Source: Archangium sp.
GTDB lineage: Bacteria > Myxococcota > Myxococcia > Myxococcales > Myxococcaceae
Direction: 5' to 3'
Length of the DNA stretch: 64,000 nucleotides
NCBI GenBank assembly: GCA_030695565.1
Contig: JAUYRZ010000048.1
Span: 124,001 to 188,000 of the forward strand
Part shown: positions 1-7,862 of the stretch, in pieces
How the letters are laid out: each line of letters begins with the position of its first letter
Numbering within the stretch: position 1 is the stretch's first letter
The notes under the pieces: model-generated
Told to the model about the DNA's origin: nothing
Seen by the model: the letters and a program-made list of their open reading frames with translations, nothing else
Databases searched by the model: none
Translations under genes and position numbers: made by a program

Positions 1-266
1 AGAAGGTCGAAGAACGCAGCAAGGCGATCTCCGCAGCTTCGAAGGGCGTGGTGCGCGATGAACCCGAGCTGCTGCTCTTTCAGGGAACCCGGCCCGGCCC
101 GTTGGGGGAGGTCACCCAGGTGAACGCCGACGACACTTCAGCGCTCTTGAAGGTGGCGAGCGCGGCGGGCCCCCGTGAGGTGAAGCTGGTGAAGGATTCC
201 GGGAAGTGGCTCATCGATCTCTCGGACACGATCCCCCAACCAACGGAACGACGTGAAACGCCGTGA
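1..266 (+). CDS. C-terminal end of a hypothetical protein (5' truncated by window)
   Basis: The frame is open from base 3 with no start needed inside the window, so this is the tail of a longer gene. An internal GTG at 48 could be mistaken for a start. The last 85 residues read like the end of a small beta-rich DUF4878/NTF2-like lipoprotein domain: alternating hydrophobic strands (DTSALLKVAS, REVKLVKDSGKWLIDLSD) followed by a short polar tail. The WLIDL ending is typical of such domains, but the identity is inference. Its TGA overlaps the GTG start of the next gene (GTGA at 263-266), so the two are probably translationally coupled. Confidence 0.6.
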   Translation, partial: KVEERSKAISAASKGVVRDEPELLLFQGTRPGPLGEVTQVNADDTSALLKVASAAGPREVKLVKDSGKWLIDLSDTIPQPTERRETP

Positions 267-1255
267 CTGACCGAACCAAGAAGCCGCCTGCCCCTCTCGT
301 GCAGGTGATCCGCAAGCCCGCTGGTGGTCCGGTCAGTCCGACGCCGTCCGTGGTTCGTCCTTCCGTCGTGGTGGCGCCGACTGTGGTCTCGCCTTCGACG
401 GTCACCCGGCCGGTGCTCAGCAAGCCGTCTTCACCGCGCCCGCCTTCGAGCAGCGCGCCGCGCCCCGGTGGCAAGCCGCCGTTCCGGGGTCCTCCGCGGC
501 CCTCCACGCCTCGCCCCCCGCCGACCGCGGAGGGCATCGCAGCGTTGGCGAAGAAGGAACGTGTTCCCAACCGCATCGCCAAGGGCGAGCTCGATGGAAA
601 AATGAAGTGCCGCATCTGGAAGAAGCTGCACGCCGAAGAGGCGAAGCGCTTCGACCAGGCGTGGACGCTGCTGGAAGCGACGCCCGGTCTCGATCTGGCC
701 GACGCGTTCGGCATCGTGCAGAGCGGCATGTCGGTCGAAGAGTTCAAGGCGCGGCGCGCGCGCGCGAAACGTCGCGAAGCGATCAAGGAGGCCCGCTCCA
801 CCGTGGCCGCCGAGACCATCGACGACTTCATCAACGCGCGCATCGCCGACAAGAGCGAGCTGGCCCTCGTGATGGGCGAGCGCACGGTGCTCGACGTGTT
901 GACCGCGGTCGCACCGGTGTCGTTCAGCGGTGAGCGCACGGGGCAGTACGAGAAGCTTCACGTGGTGGTGCTCACGCGAAAGACCACGTGGGATGGCTTG
1001 CTCCCGAAGCTCGAGCGAGATCCCCGGCTGTCGCAGAAGCCTGCTTCGGTGGCGCGTCAGCCGGCGCGGCGCCCGGTCAGCGATCCCCGCGGCTTCCTGC
1101 CGCACCTGGGCAAAGGGGTCGTGCTGCAGCTGCGCAACGGCGTGAAGCTCGAGCTGCCGTTGTTGGCGGTGGGTCCGTTCGACGTGCTGCTGGGCACCGA
1201 AGGCGACGAGCTGTTCGTGCCGCTGCACGCGATGTTGTCCTGGGTCCCCTCCTGA
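263..1255 (+). CDS. Proline-rich protein with possible Hfq/Sm-like C-terminal domain
   Basis: 330 residues. Residues 5-90 are a Pro/Ser/Val/Arg-rich, probably disordered segment. Residues 100-190 are helical and charged. The last 48 residues have the length and pattern of the bacterial Hfq/Sm fold: LRNGVKLELP (compare Hfq LVNGIKLQG), a central F-x-x-LL (FDVLL) and a final HAMLSWVPS (compare Hfq HAISTVVPS). The Lys of the Hfq YKH motif is not present (PLH here). A middle segment around residues 190-245 may be a second, weaker Sm-like fold. This is a by-eye resemblance. If correct, the protein would be an RNA-binding, ring-forming factor. It is coupled to the upstream gene by a GTGA overlap. 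A REP-like repeat follows the stop codon. Confidence 0.6.
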   Translation: MTDRTKKPPAPLVQVIRKPAGGPVSPTPSVVRPSVVVAPTVVSPSTVTRPVLSKPSSPRPPSSSAPRPGGKPPFRGPPRPSTPRPPPTAEGIAALAKKERVPNRIAKGELDGKMKCRIWKKLHAEEAKRFDQAWTLLEATPGLDLADAFGIVQSGMSVEEFKARRARAKRREAIKEARSTVAAETIDDFINARIADKSELALVMGERTVLDVLTAVAPVSFSGERTGQYEKLHVVVLTRKTTWDGLLPKLERDPRLSQKPASVARQPARRPVSDPRGFLPHLGKGVVLQLRNGVKLELPLLAVGPFDVLLGTEGDELFVPLHAMLSWVPS

Positions 1256-1256
1256 A

Positions 1257-1295
1257 CTCCCTCTCCCTTCGGGTCGGGCTGGGTCGGGGTGAGGG
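1257..1295. repeat. REP-like intergenic palindrome, degenerate copy
   Basis: Left arm CCCTCTCCC at 1259-1267, then a degenerate right arm and the conserved tail TCGGGGTGAGGG. It matches the other copies in this window at 34996, 62202 and 62331 and the one split by the insertion sequence at 18.9/20.2 kb. It lies between two convergent genes, a normal position for REP-type repeats. There is no T-run, so a simple intrinsic terminator is not indicated. Confidence 0.6.
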
Positions 1296-1304
1296 CCTCA
1301 CCGC

Positions 1305-2093
1305 CTAAAGCTGATTGCGAAGCGCATCCAACACCTCGAGCCGGGTGCGGTTCGTCCGCTCGTCGAACTCGACCCTGCACAGCGCCTTGATGCGCGCCAA
1401 CAAGCGGTACGCCGTCGCGCGAGACACACCCCGCTCCGCCGCCCACAGATCGATCGCCTGACCGTCGAGCTGAGCCCGCATCAAATCTTTCTCATCATCA
1501 CTGAGCACCGAGATGATCCCGCGGGCCAGCCGCTGTGCATCGAGCCGCGCACCGATGACCGCGGGAAACTCGCGAATCGCCGAATTGCTCGACTCGATCG
1601 GAAGCGCGGCAGACACGTAGCGAGAGAACAGCTCCTGCGTGGCTTCCTTCGCCGAGGGCTTGCGGCGCAGCTCGCTCCACACCGCGGCCACCGCCTGCTC
1701 CACCGCGATCGCCGAAAACCCCTGCCGGTTCGAGAGACTCGACGGGTACCCCGACGACCCCGGCCCCGCGAGCGCACCGAGTGCATCGCGCACGTGAGCC
1801 GAGAGCGCATGCCACGCCTGGTGTGAATCCTGCCCACCGGCCACGACCTGTTTGAAGCGGTGCCGCACCGCCTTCTCGAGCTCAGCGTGCGAGAGCGCGA
1901 TCAGCTCGCCCCGGCGCGCGTCATCGTGAATGTGGCGCTCGAAGAAGAGGCCGATGAACCCATCGAGCAGCGTGGCATCGACCCGGCCCACGCCGGTCAC
2001 CAGGCGGCGAAGCGCGAGGTAATCCTCCTCGCCGAACGTGCCCTCCGCTTCGTAGCCGCGGAGCGCGGCGTGAACTCGCGCGACGTCGCCCAT
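1305..2093 (-). CDS. Hypothetical protein with C-terminal helix-turn-helix
   Basis: 262 residues, mainly helical, no signal peptide or membrane segment. Residues about 205-245 (LDGQAIDLWAAERGVSRATA followed by YRLLARIKAL) read as a sigma-70 region 4/LuxR-like helix-turn-helix, with the recognition helix at SRATAYRLL. The start ATG follows the stop of the VWA gene by 9 bases, so the two form an operon. A cytoplasmic regulator that pairs with the VWA protein is a reasonable inference. It does not look like a canonical ECF sigma factor because region 2 is not recognisable. Confidence 0.65.
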   Translation of the reverse strand: MGDVARVHAALRGYEAEGTFGEEDYLALRRLVTGVGRVDATLLDGFIGLFFERHIHDDARRGELIALSHAELEKAVRHRFKQVVAGGQDSHQAWHALSAHVRDALGALAGPGSSGYPSSLSNRQGFSAIAVEQAVAAVWSELRRKPSAKEATQELFSRYVSAALPIESSNSAIREFPAVIGARLDAQRLARGIISVLSDDEKDLMRAQLDGQAIDLWAAERGVSRATAYRLLARIKALCRVEFDERTNRTRLEVLDALRNQL

Positions 2094-2102
2094 GGCGGTC
2101 GA

Positions 2103-3335
2103 TCAGCGGCGCTGGCGGTACGCCTGAATGGGGATGACCTGGCTCACGTGCGTGCCCGCGCGGGCCGACTGCGCCCGGCGAATCAGCAGCGGAATGTCGC
2201 CTTCACCGCGCTCGACGGCGAGGCGCAGATCGCCCAGCCGCTCGAGGTGCCTGCGCACCGGAATGCCTTCAGGGGAGAGAGTGACCACGCTGCGCAGATG
2301 GCTCTCGGCGGCTTCCAGCTGCTGCTCGGCGCGTTCGAGATCCTTCCGGGCCAACGAGAGCCAGGCGGCGGTCTCTTCGCTCACCAGCTCGAGCTCGTGC
2401 GAGATGCCCACCACCAGCTTGCCGCGCGCAGACTCAGGCGTGACGCGCTCGAGGTCGAGCTTCCAGTGCCGAACATCGCTGCGTTCACGCGCGGTGGCGT
2501 GGAGCTGCACGCTCCACTCGGGAGCACCGACGGTACCGGTGAGCAACACGCGCCGCGCATAGCCGCGCGACACATCGCCCAACGACACGGTCAGTGCATC
2601 GGAGTCGTTGTTGGTGGGAAACGAGTGGCGGCAGGTGAGCGCGACGAACCCCGCCGGCTGCACCCGCACGCTCGCTTCGGTCGCGACCTGGCCATACAGG
2701 TGCGCCATCAGGCCGCCCATCGCCTCGCCGAGCCCCTCGGGGCCATCGACGTGTTCGAAGGCGTTGCCGGAAGGCTGGGTGAGCGCCTGCAGCACCTCGG
2801 CGACGTAGTGTTTGGCGAGGCCCAGCGCGTGAACGGAGATCTTCTCCTTCGCCAGCCGCTCACCCAGCTCGTCGAACGCTTCCTGCGAATCGGGGCCGAC
2901 GGAAGGCTCACCGTCGGTCAGCAACAACATGCGCGGCTTGCGGCCCGGCACGAGCGTGCGTTTGAGCCCCTTGAGCGCGAGCTCGAGCGCCGCGTGCAGC
3001 GCCGTACCCCGGCCCGTCTGAACGCCCTGGAGCGCCTCGACCAGCTGCCGCTTACCGCGCGCATCCATGATGGTGAGCGGCACGCGCTGTTCGGCCACGC
3101 CGTCGAAGAGCACGAGGCCCAGGAAGTCTTCAGGTTGCGACAGCTCGACCAGCTGCTGAGCGGCTTCCAGCGCGGCCGAGAGCGGAGCGCCCTTCATGGA
3201 GCCGCTGCGATCGAGCACCAGGTTCACCATCACCGGGCTGCGCACTTCTTCGGCCGCAGCCTCCCCCGTGATCAACACGTGGGCTTCCTTGTGATCACCG
3301 CGCGGGGTCTCGACGCTCCAGGCTGTCCATTGCAT
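2103..3335 (-). CDS. von Willebrand factor A domain protein
   Basis: 410 residues from the ATG at 3335, chosen because AAGGAG lies 6 bases upstream. A GTG at 3353 would place that ribosome site inside the gene. A VWA domain covers about residues 32-205, with an intact MIDAS (D-R-S-G-S at 42-46) and LLLTDGEPSVGPD as the second metal-site strand. The rest is beta-rich and resembles the C-terminal part of Ca-activated chloride channel/YfbK-type VWA proteins, ending in charged helices. No signal peptide or transmembrane segment is visible, so a cytoplasmic, metal-dependent protein-binding role is likely. It is the first gene of a two-gene operon with the HTH protein. Confidence 0.8.
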   Translation of the reverse strand: MQWTAWSVETPRGDHKEAHVLITGEAAAEEVRSPVMVNLVLDRSGSMKGAPLSAALEAAQQLVELSQPEDFLGLVLFDGVAEQRVPLTIMDARGKRQLVEALQGVQTGRGTALHAALELALKGLKRTLVPGRKPRMLLLTDGEPSVGPDSQEAFDELGERLAKEKISVHALGLAKHYVAEVLQALTQPSGNAFEHVDGPEGLGEAMGGLMAHLYGQVATEASVRVQPAGFVALTCRHSFPTNNDSDALTVSLGDVSRGYARRVLLTGTVGAPEWSVQLHATARERSDVRHWKLDLERVTPESARGKLVVGISHELELVSEETAAWLSLARKDLERAEQQLEAAESHLRSVVTLSPEGIPVRRHLERLGDLRLAVERGEGDIPLLIRRAQSARAGTHVSQVIPIQAYRQRR

Positions 3336-3468
3336 GTCGGGCTCCTTCGTCACTGCACCTTCAAACGACTGGACGGCAGCATGAGCGATTCTGTCTCAGG
3401 CGAACTTCGTGGAGCGTAACCGTGCGAGGTGACGGCCGTCGCGCTAGGAACCCACTTCGGAGACATAC

Positions 3469-3843
3469 ATGCGCACACTACTCGGCCTCACCCTGCTCTT
3501 CCTCACCCTTCCCGGCTGCAAGAAGGACCAGGCCGCCGTCACCCCCGCTGTGGAGACGGCCAAGCCGGCGGGCACCCAGAAGACGGTGGTGATGTCGGTC
3601 ACCGACGAAGGCTTCGTGCCGTCGAACGTGACGGTGAAGGCGAACGAGCCGGTCACGCTGGTCATCACGCGGAAGACCGAAGAGACCTGCGCGACGGAGA
3701 TCCTGATCGACGGCACGGACATCAAGACGGCCCTGCCGCTGAACCAGGCGGTCGAGGTCGCGTGGACGCCGACCAAGGCGGGCGCAGTGAAGTTCGGCTG
3801 CGCGATGGACAAAATGATCGGTGGCGTACTGCTGGTCGAGTAG
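3469..3843 (+). CDS. Cupredoxin-like lipoprotein
   Basis: 124 residues. The signal peptide ends in a lipobox (LTLPGC, Cys17), so the product should be anchored to a membrane and face the periplasm. Residues 40-124 form one cupredoxin domain (EGFVPSNVTVKANEPVTLVI). The C-terminal metal loop is FGCAMDKMIGG, the C-x-M-x-x-M type seen in Cupredoxin_1 proteins. An upstream Cys (ETCATEI) sits where the first His ligand is usually found. Copper binding or electron transfer is inferred. GGAG lies 6 bases before the ATG. It is monocistronic and convergent with the Kelch gene. Confidence 0.8.
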   Translation: MRTLLGLTLLFLTLPGCKKDQAAVTPAVETAKPAGTQKTVVMSVTDEGFVPSNVTVKANEPVTLVITRKTEETCATEILIDGTDIKTALPLNQAVEVAWTPTKAGAVKFGCAMDKMIGGVLLVE

Positions 3844-3934
3844 TGGTCGAGCCGTCTTGGTTTGTTGGCTTGATGAAACGGTCTGGGGGCCGAGTCCCGG
3901 CTCCGACGTCCCTACGACGGCAATCGGCTCTGAC

Positions 3935-6900
3935 TCATCTGCCTCGACGGCCCGTCTGAGGCAACAGCGCTGAAGCGCTGAGCGTGGCCCTGCTTCGGCG
4001 GCGCAGGGTCAGCGCAACGAGCGCGAGCAGCGGAGCGAGTTCCACCGAACTACACCCGCAGCCGCCAGCCGGTCGGGCCATGCACACGCCCGCATCGCAC
4101 GTGGTGTCCGCGGCGCAGGTCTCGTCGCCCGTGCAGCGCACCGGGCACTGGCCCCCGCCGCAGACGAATGGGTCGCAGCTGATCGGCTCCTGCGCGACGC
4201 AAGCGCCCCGCCCGTCGCACCGCGAGTTCACGACCTTCGCGTCGACGCAAAGCGGGGGCCCACACACACTCGTGGGATGGGAGCAGCGCTCGCGATTGAT
4301 CCCGTTGCACGTGCCCTTGCAGATGCCGCTTCCAGTGCAGTCCGTGCGCCGGCCATGGGGCGCGCCGGTAACGGGAACGCAGGTGCCTGCCTGACCAGCG
4401 ACGTCGCACGCCTCACAGGTTCCCTCGCAGGCGCGGTCGCAGCAGATGCCATCGACGCAGAACCCCGAGGAGCACTGCCGCGCGTCGGTGCACAGCCCGC
4501 GCACCGTGCAGCGTTGGCCCACGCACGTGGCTCCGGCCGAGCAGTCTGAGTCGCGCGCGCACTCCAGCGTGCAGGCGTTGCTGCTGGTGCACTTGCCCGG
4601 CGAACAGGACGACGAGGTCCCCGCAGCGCAGCCACCCGCGCCGTCGCAGGTGCCCGGGGCCGTGTACTGGGAACCGACGCACTGCTCGGGCCGACACGTC
4701 CCCACGAGGGGATAGGTGCAGCTTGAGCCGTTCGTCCCGTCACACGACCCCGCGCAGGTCGCCGAGTTCGTCACGCACGTCGGCCGGCCTCCGATGGGCG
4801 CGCCGACGACCGGGAGGCATTGCCCGCCAGGCCCGCAGGCCTCGCACTGCCCTCGGCAGGGGCTGCTGCAGCACACCGCGTCTGCGCAGACGCCGCTCTG
4901 GCATTGACGATCGACGCTGCACACCGAGCCGAGCACGAGCCGTAGTGCGCACACGCCTCCTCGGCACCACTGCGAATTCGCGCACTCGGTGTCTGCCGCG
5001 CAGCCATCGCAGATCGCGCCGTTGCATGTGCCTGCGCCACACGACTGGGTCTCGAGCGGACAGGTGCCCATCGCAGAACACTTCGAAGCGACCGTCGCGA
5101 CGTCGTTCTGACAGCTCGCGGCTCGGCAGGGAGTCAGCGCAGGGCGGTGGAGATCAGGGGGGCAGCTTCGAGAAGTGCCCGTGCAGACTTCGGAGACATC
5201 GCAGAAGTTGGTCGACGGTCGGCACACCCGGCCGGCAGCGAGGGCGGAGCAGACCCCGTCGCTCGAGCTCCCCTTGGCGATGCTGCAAGCCTCACAGTCG
5301 GGGAGCCCACCTCCACACGTGGTCTCGCAGCACACGCCGTCGATGCACGCGCGAGAGAGGCATTCATCATCTGACGTGCAAATCGCGCCCAGCCCCGAGG
5401 CGGCGAGGAACTCCCAGGTCTCCGGCATGAAGGCCCCCCCGAAGAGCACCACCTTCGAACCCGTGCCGGCCATCGCGTGACCCGTGCGGTCTCTGGGCTC
5501 GGGAGCGCTGAAACGCGCCCAGTTCGAGCCATCCCACAGCCAGGTCCCCAGGGACGGGTTGGAAGATGTGCCGCCACCGAACAGGAGAACCGAGCCGTTG
5601 TACGACGCCATGGCGTGCCCCGATCGCGCGAGCGGACTGGTGGCCGGCTGTCCCGGCGACCAGCTCGTACCGTCCCATTCCCACGTATCGGCCCAGGCTC
5701 CGAAGCTCGGGCCGCCACCAAAGAGCGTGACGTTGTTTCCGCGCGTCGCCATCGCGGCGAACGCGCGGGCAGAGGGTCCGGCGGAGGTGCGATCGATCCA
5801 GGTGGTGCCGTCCCACTCCCACGTCTCGGCGGAATCGCCGTTGGCGGTCTGCCCCCCGAACAACACCAGGTTCGCCCCGCGGCGGGCCATCGAGTGTCCA
5901 AGGCGCGGGCTGGGCGAGGTGGCGGGGCTCTTCAGCGTCCAGCTGATCCCGTCCCACTCCCAGGTGTCTGCTTGAGGCTGGCCGTTGAGGATGCCGCCGA
6001 AGAGAATGGTCTTCGTGCCGACGGTGGCCATTGCACCAAAAGATCTCCGCGGAGGGCTGGTCACCATGAGTTGCCTCCACTCGTCGCCATTCCACAACCA
6101 GGTCTCACCGGTCGAGACGACGAGTACGTCTGTGCCGCGTTCAGCGGCGAGCACGTCGCGAGGAAACGGTCCATTCCCAGTCAGCGCTGTCCACGCGGTG
6201 CCGCTCCAACGATAGACGCTGCTCATGGGTGTGCCCCCGACGCGGGCCCAGCCTCCGATCAGAAGCGGCTGGTTCTGAAAGAACGTGAGGCTCGGGTTGA
6301 TGGAGGGGGCGACCGTGCCGACGAGGGTCCACCGCACGCCATCGAACTCCCAGGTCTCCATGCTGAGACCGGCGATGGTGGTGCCGCCGTAGAGCAGCAG
6401 CTTGCCGCCGATGTTCACCATCGCAGCGCCGGAGCGGGCAGAAGGTCGCGGTCCGGCCGAGGTGAGCGGGTTCCAGGTCGTGCCCGTCCATTCCCAGAGG
6501 TCATCATTGAAGTTGAGGCCGACGCCGCCGGACAAGATGATCCGGTTGCCCAACGCAGCGAGCGCCGCGCCCAAGCGCGCTGAAGGCGCGGGCCCTTGCA
6601 CTTCGGTCCAGGTCTGGCCGTTCCACAGCCAGGTGTCGCCGAGGGGCGCGTTCGTTCCGGACTGGGTTCGCAGGCCGCCGAAGATGAGCAACGAACTCCC
6701 AAGAGCGGCGGCGCCGTGCTGCTGGCGCGTCGGCGGGTAGTTTGTTGTGACACGCTTCGTCCACGTGTTGCCGTCCCACTCCCAGAGGTCGTTGAGCTGG
6801 GTGTTGACGTCATCTTCGCCGCCGAAGAGCAACACCTTGTTCCCCACCGTCGTCATGGTGTGCCCCTTGCGCGGCGTGGGGCGCATGAAGGGGTTGAGCC

Positions 6901-7672
6901 GGAACCAACGTGTGCCGTCCCATTCCCAGGTGTCGTCCCGCAGGCCTCCGTCGCTGGTGCCCCCGAACAACACGAGGCGCGAACCGAGCCGCGCGGTGGC
7001 GTGCTCAGACCGGCCCGGCAGCGACACTTCGCGCCACAGACCGACCGTGAAGAGGGGATCGATCAGCACCGGAAAGTGCACGTCGTCACCCTTGAGCTCC
7101 AGCGTGAGCACGCCCGAGCTCCAGCTCGCCTCGAGTGGCAACCGCGTACCCTCGGCATCGAGCGCGATCGGCTCGCTCATGGAGAAGAGCATGTCACCGT
7201 GCGCGTCGAGAAAGGCGAGGGCACCGCGCGGGCCTGCGCGAACCTCGCCCTCGAAGGCGAGCTCGACCTCGAGCCTTCGCGGAGCATTCGTGTCGCGCAG
7301 CAGCCACAGCTGTTCGAGCCAATCGATGCCCGAGATCAGCAGCGCATCGGTCGAGGGGCGCACGTCTCGGTAGACGGCGGTGCGGTCCTGGTGCTCGAGC
7401 CCCAGCTTTGAGGGCGCGGCGTCACGAAGCCGCAGCTGCAGGGCCTGGCTCGCGGGGCCGAGCCGAGCGAAGCCGGCGGCGCTCTGCGGAAGCTGCACGG
7501 CCAGCATCTGGCCGGCGCGATCAGACCAGGGGCGTGCCGTCGCGAGACGAGAGACGAGGGCTGCTTCCTTCCTGCTCAGGGTCTGTGCCTGCGCGGTGAC
7601 GTCCTGAAGCTCGGAGCTGCACGCGGCGAGGAGAACCAAGAGGAGGGAACACCACGCACCGCGCTCGTTCAC
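3935..7672 (-). CDS. Kelch-repeat and Cys-rich surface lipoprotein with MYXO-CTERM-like tail
   Basis: About 1245 residues from the GTG at 7672. That start gives a short signal peptide with a lipobox (LLVLLAACSS). The frame is open upstream to 7819 but that extension lacks signal character. After a beta-rich N-terminal domain there are about a dozen Kelch units with the repeating core LFGG...DTWEWDGT.W, enough for two beta-propellers. About 400 residues of Cys-rich modules follow (C...D..C.SG.C.DGVCC, CEAC), of the type found in Myxococcota surface proteins. The C-terminus GGCGCSS, a hydrophobic stretch and RRRSR match MYXO-CTERM. Here about 17 residues follow the Arg cluster, which is unusual. 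It is probably exported and displayed on the cell surface. Confidence 0.8.
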   Translation of the reverse strand: MNERGAWCSLLLVLLAACSSELQDVTAQAQTLSRKEAALVSRLATARPWSDRAGQMLAVQLPQSAAGFARLGPASQALQLRLRDAAPSKLGLEHQDRTAVYRDVRPSTDALLISGIDWLEQLWLLRDTNAPRRLEVELAFEGEVRAGPRGALAFLDAHGDMLFSMSEPIALDAEGTRLPLEASWSSGVLTLELKGDDVHFPVLIDPLFTVGLWREVSLPGRSEHATARLGSRLVLFGGTSDGGLRDDTWEWDGTRWFRLNPFMRPTPRKGHTMTTVGNKVLLFGGEDDVNTQLNDLWEWDGNTWTKRVTTNYPPTRQQHGAAALGSSLLIFGGLRTQSGTNAPLGDTWLWNGQTWTEVQGPAPSARLGAALAALGNRIILSGGVGLNFNDDLWEWTGTTWNPLTSAGPRPSARSGAAMVNIGGKLLLYGGTTIAGLSMETWEFDGVRWTLVGTVAPSINPSLTFFQNQPLLIGGWARVGGTPMSSVYRWSGTAWTALTGNGPFPRDVLAAERGTDVLVVSTGETWLWNGDEWRQLMVTSPPRRSFGAMATVGTKTILFGGILNGQPQADTWEWDGISWTLKSPATSPSPRLGHSMARRGANLVLFGGQTANGDSAETWEWDGTTWIDRTSAGPSARAFAAMATRGNNVTLFGGGPSFGAWADTWEWDGTSWSPGQPATSPLARSGHAMASYNGSVLLFGGGTSSNPSLGTWLWDGSNWARFSAPEPRDRTGHAMAGTGSKVVLFGGAFMPETWEFLAASGLGAICTSDDECLSRACIDGVCCETTCGGGLPDCEACSIAKGSSSDGVCSALAAGRVCRPSTNFCDVSEVCTGTSRSCPPDLHRPALTPCRAASCQNDVATVASKCSAMGTCPLETQSCGAGTCNGAICDGCAADTECANSQWCRGGVCALRLVLGSVCSVDRQCQSGVCADAVCCSSPCRGQCEACGPGGQCLPVVGAPIGGRPTCVTNSATCAGSCDGTNGSSCTYPLVGTCRPEQCVGSQYTAPGTCDGAGGCAAGTSSSCSPGKCTSSNACTLECARDSDCSAGATCVGQRCTVRGLCTDARQCSSGFCVDGICCDRACEGTCEACDVAGQAGTCVPVTGAPHGRRTDCTGSGICKGTCNGINRERCSHPTSVCGPPLCVDAKVVNSRCDGRGACVAQEPISCDPFVCGGGQCPVRCTGDETCAADTTCDAGVCMARPAGGCGCSSVELAPLLALVALTLRRRSRATLSASALLPQTGRRGR

Positions 7673-7862
7673 GGGCGGCACCGTACACCCATGCTTCGCT
7701 TCATGCGTACTCGGGCGTTCGAGCACTGAGCCGCGTCGTTCGCGCTGCACACTCCTGTCGTCCCCCGAACCGTCGTGCACGCCGAAGTGGGCCGAAGTGG
7801 CGGGTGCACGATCCCTCATTCAGATGTCGGACCCTCAAGGTAGGGTGCCGATTGTGGAAGCG

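Noticed and set aside
1860-3419. Plus-strand open frame of 519 codons over the VWA gene
   Set aside because: Low-complexity Arg/Ala/His composition; the minus strand has a MIDAS motif and a good ribosome site.
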